From assembly GCA_021847125.1 (NCBI GenBank), contig JAJZUK010000063.1:1-6770 (forward strand): 6,770 nt of DNA, written 5' to 3'. The translations under genes were made by a program, and so were the position numbers. The stretch is from Pseudomonadota bacterium (GTDB lineage: Bacteria > Pseudomonadota > Gammaproteobacteria > Burkholderiales > SG8-39). The notes beneath the pieces are model-generated. The model did not search any database, was not told the origin of the DNA, and was given only the letters and a program-made list of their open reading frames with translations. Each line of letters begins with the position of its first letter. The first letter of the stretch is position 1. Below are positions 6,554-6,770 of this stretch, piece after piece.

Positions 6554-6638
6554 ACGAGGGGACATCCCCCGAGGGGACTTCCTTTGGGCGCATCCCCTCG
6601 TGCTCCCCCAATTCGGCCCGCTGCACCGTGCAGCGGGC
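6554..6638. repeat. Structured intergenic repeat, copy 2 (in thioesterase leader)
   Basis: The 5' part has a 9-base direct repeat CGAGGGGAC at 6555-6563 and 6570-6578. Either copy can pair with TCCCCTCG (6593-6600), so two folds exclude each other; when the second copy pairs, a small GGGG-ACAT-CCCC hairpin (6558-6569) can form from the first. The linker CTCCCCCAATTC (6603-6614) follows, then hairpin B: GCCCGCTGCAC (6616-6626) with GTGCAGCGGGC (6628-6638), 11 perfect pairs around a single central base, in practice a 9-bp stem with a 5-nt loop. The linker region matches copy 1, but much of hairpin B differs in sequence while keeping full pairing. No T-run follows hairpin B, so it does not look like a rightward intrinsic terminator. 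Confidence 0.7.
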
Positions 6639-6664
6639 TCGGAACGAAACCGAGGAAGCAGGCA

Positions 6665-6770
6665 ATGGCACGCGAACAATTTGCCTTTCACCACACGCTG
6701 CGGGTGCGCTGGGCGGAAGTGGACCGGCAGGGCATCGTATTCAACGGCAATTATTTCCTCTATTTCGACG
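6665..6770 (+). CDS. Acyl-CoA thioesterase, hotdog fold (YbgC/FadM type), N-terminal part
   Basis: Only the first 35 residues are inside the window. They read like the N-terminus of YbgC/FadM/4-hydroxybenzoyl-CoA thioesterases, which hydrolyse acyl-CoA thioesters in the cytosol. The first strand HHTLRVRWAEVDRQG (9-23) leads into the signature D-x-x-G-[IV]-x-x-N-x-x-Y, here D20, G23, I24, N27 and Y30, followed by YFLYFD-type helix residues. D20 is the expected catalytic aspartate. The ATG at 6665 has GAGGA eight bases upstream. It is divergent from the racemase/hydantoinase unit and preceded by a long structured leader. The acyl specificity cannot be judged from this fragment. Confidence 0.85.
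   Translation, partial: MAREQFAFHHTLRVRWAEVDRQGIVFNGNYFLYFD

Larger units (their letters stand above)
6364..6664. other. Divergent 301-bp intergenic region (racemase-like / thioesterase)
   Basis: No open frame of coding quality was seen. From left to right it holds: the leader of the racemase-like gene; a near-palindrome around TGTATACA (6438-6445), which could be an operator or part of the leftward promoter (TACAAT at 6441-6436, no good -35); a CG-rich stretch to about 6498; a rightward sigma-70-like promoter at 6499-6527; the structured repeat copy 2 at 6554-6638; and the thioesterase ribosome binding site GAGGA at 6652-6656. Confidence 0.6.

Noticed and set aside
6554..6600. Guanidine-II (mini-ykkC) riboswitch in the thioesterase leader
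   Set aside because: There are two small G/C hairpins in a row as in that class, but the loops read ACAT and ACTT-like rather than the required ACGR, and the downstream gene is not a guanidine transporter or related enzyme.

Overview
This is a GC-rich stretch of bacterial chromosome. Codon third positions are strongly G/C, Shine-Dalgarno sites of the AGGAG type are clear, and the protein set (RhlE-type helicase, MDR quinone oxidoreductase, acyl-CoA thiolase, hotdog thioesterase, hydantoinase plus Asp/Glu-racemase-like pair) suggests a betaproteobacterium, probably Burkholderiales or a relative. That taxonomic call is inference. I see no tRNA, rRNA, CRISPR array, insertion sequence or phage gene.

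Layout. Left part (1-819): the start of a thiolase gene runs leftwards off the window, diverging across 132 bp from a small SnoaL/NTF2-like protein gene. Middle (820-3416): rhlE, a DEAD-box RNA helicase, has a near-consensus -10 box and a leader of about 130 nt and ends in a strong intrinsic terminator. It is followed by an independently promoted zinc-free quinone oxidoreductase of the MDR superfamily. That gene meets a leftward gene for a conserved hypothetical protein tail to tail, with only 8 bp between the stops; this gap holds a small CTAGGG-type repeat. Right part (3425-6363): three leftward genes, in transcription order a maleate-isomerase/arylmalonate-decarboxylase-like protein, a dihydropyrimidinase/hydantoinase and the hypothetical protein. 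A probable terminator and a new promoter separate the last from the first two. Far right (6364-6770): a 301-bp divergent region, then the start of a YbgC/FadM-type hotdog thioesterase running off the window.

How the genes work together. Thiolase, thioesterase and quinone oxidoreductase are general acyl-CoA and redox housekeeping genes. The hydantoinase and racemase-like proteins form a two-gene catabolic unit for a cyclic imide or ureide, or a dicarboxylate derived from one. The substrate cannot be read from the sequence, and no carbamoylase is present in the window.

The most notable signal is non-coding. Two copies of one structured intergenic element occur about 1 kb apart (about 5564-5633 and 6554-6638). 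Both have a G-run/C-run hairpin, a conserved single-stranded-looking linker (21 of 25 bases identical) and a long second hairpin. The second hairpin has largely different stem sequence in the two copies but stays perfectly paired. One copy sits between the racemase-like and hydantoinase genes. The other lies in the predicted 5' leader of the thioesterase mRNA, directly behind a good sigma-70-type promoter.
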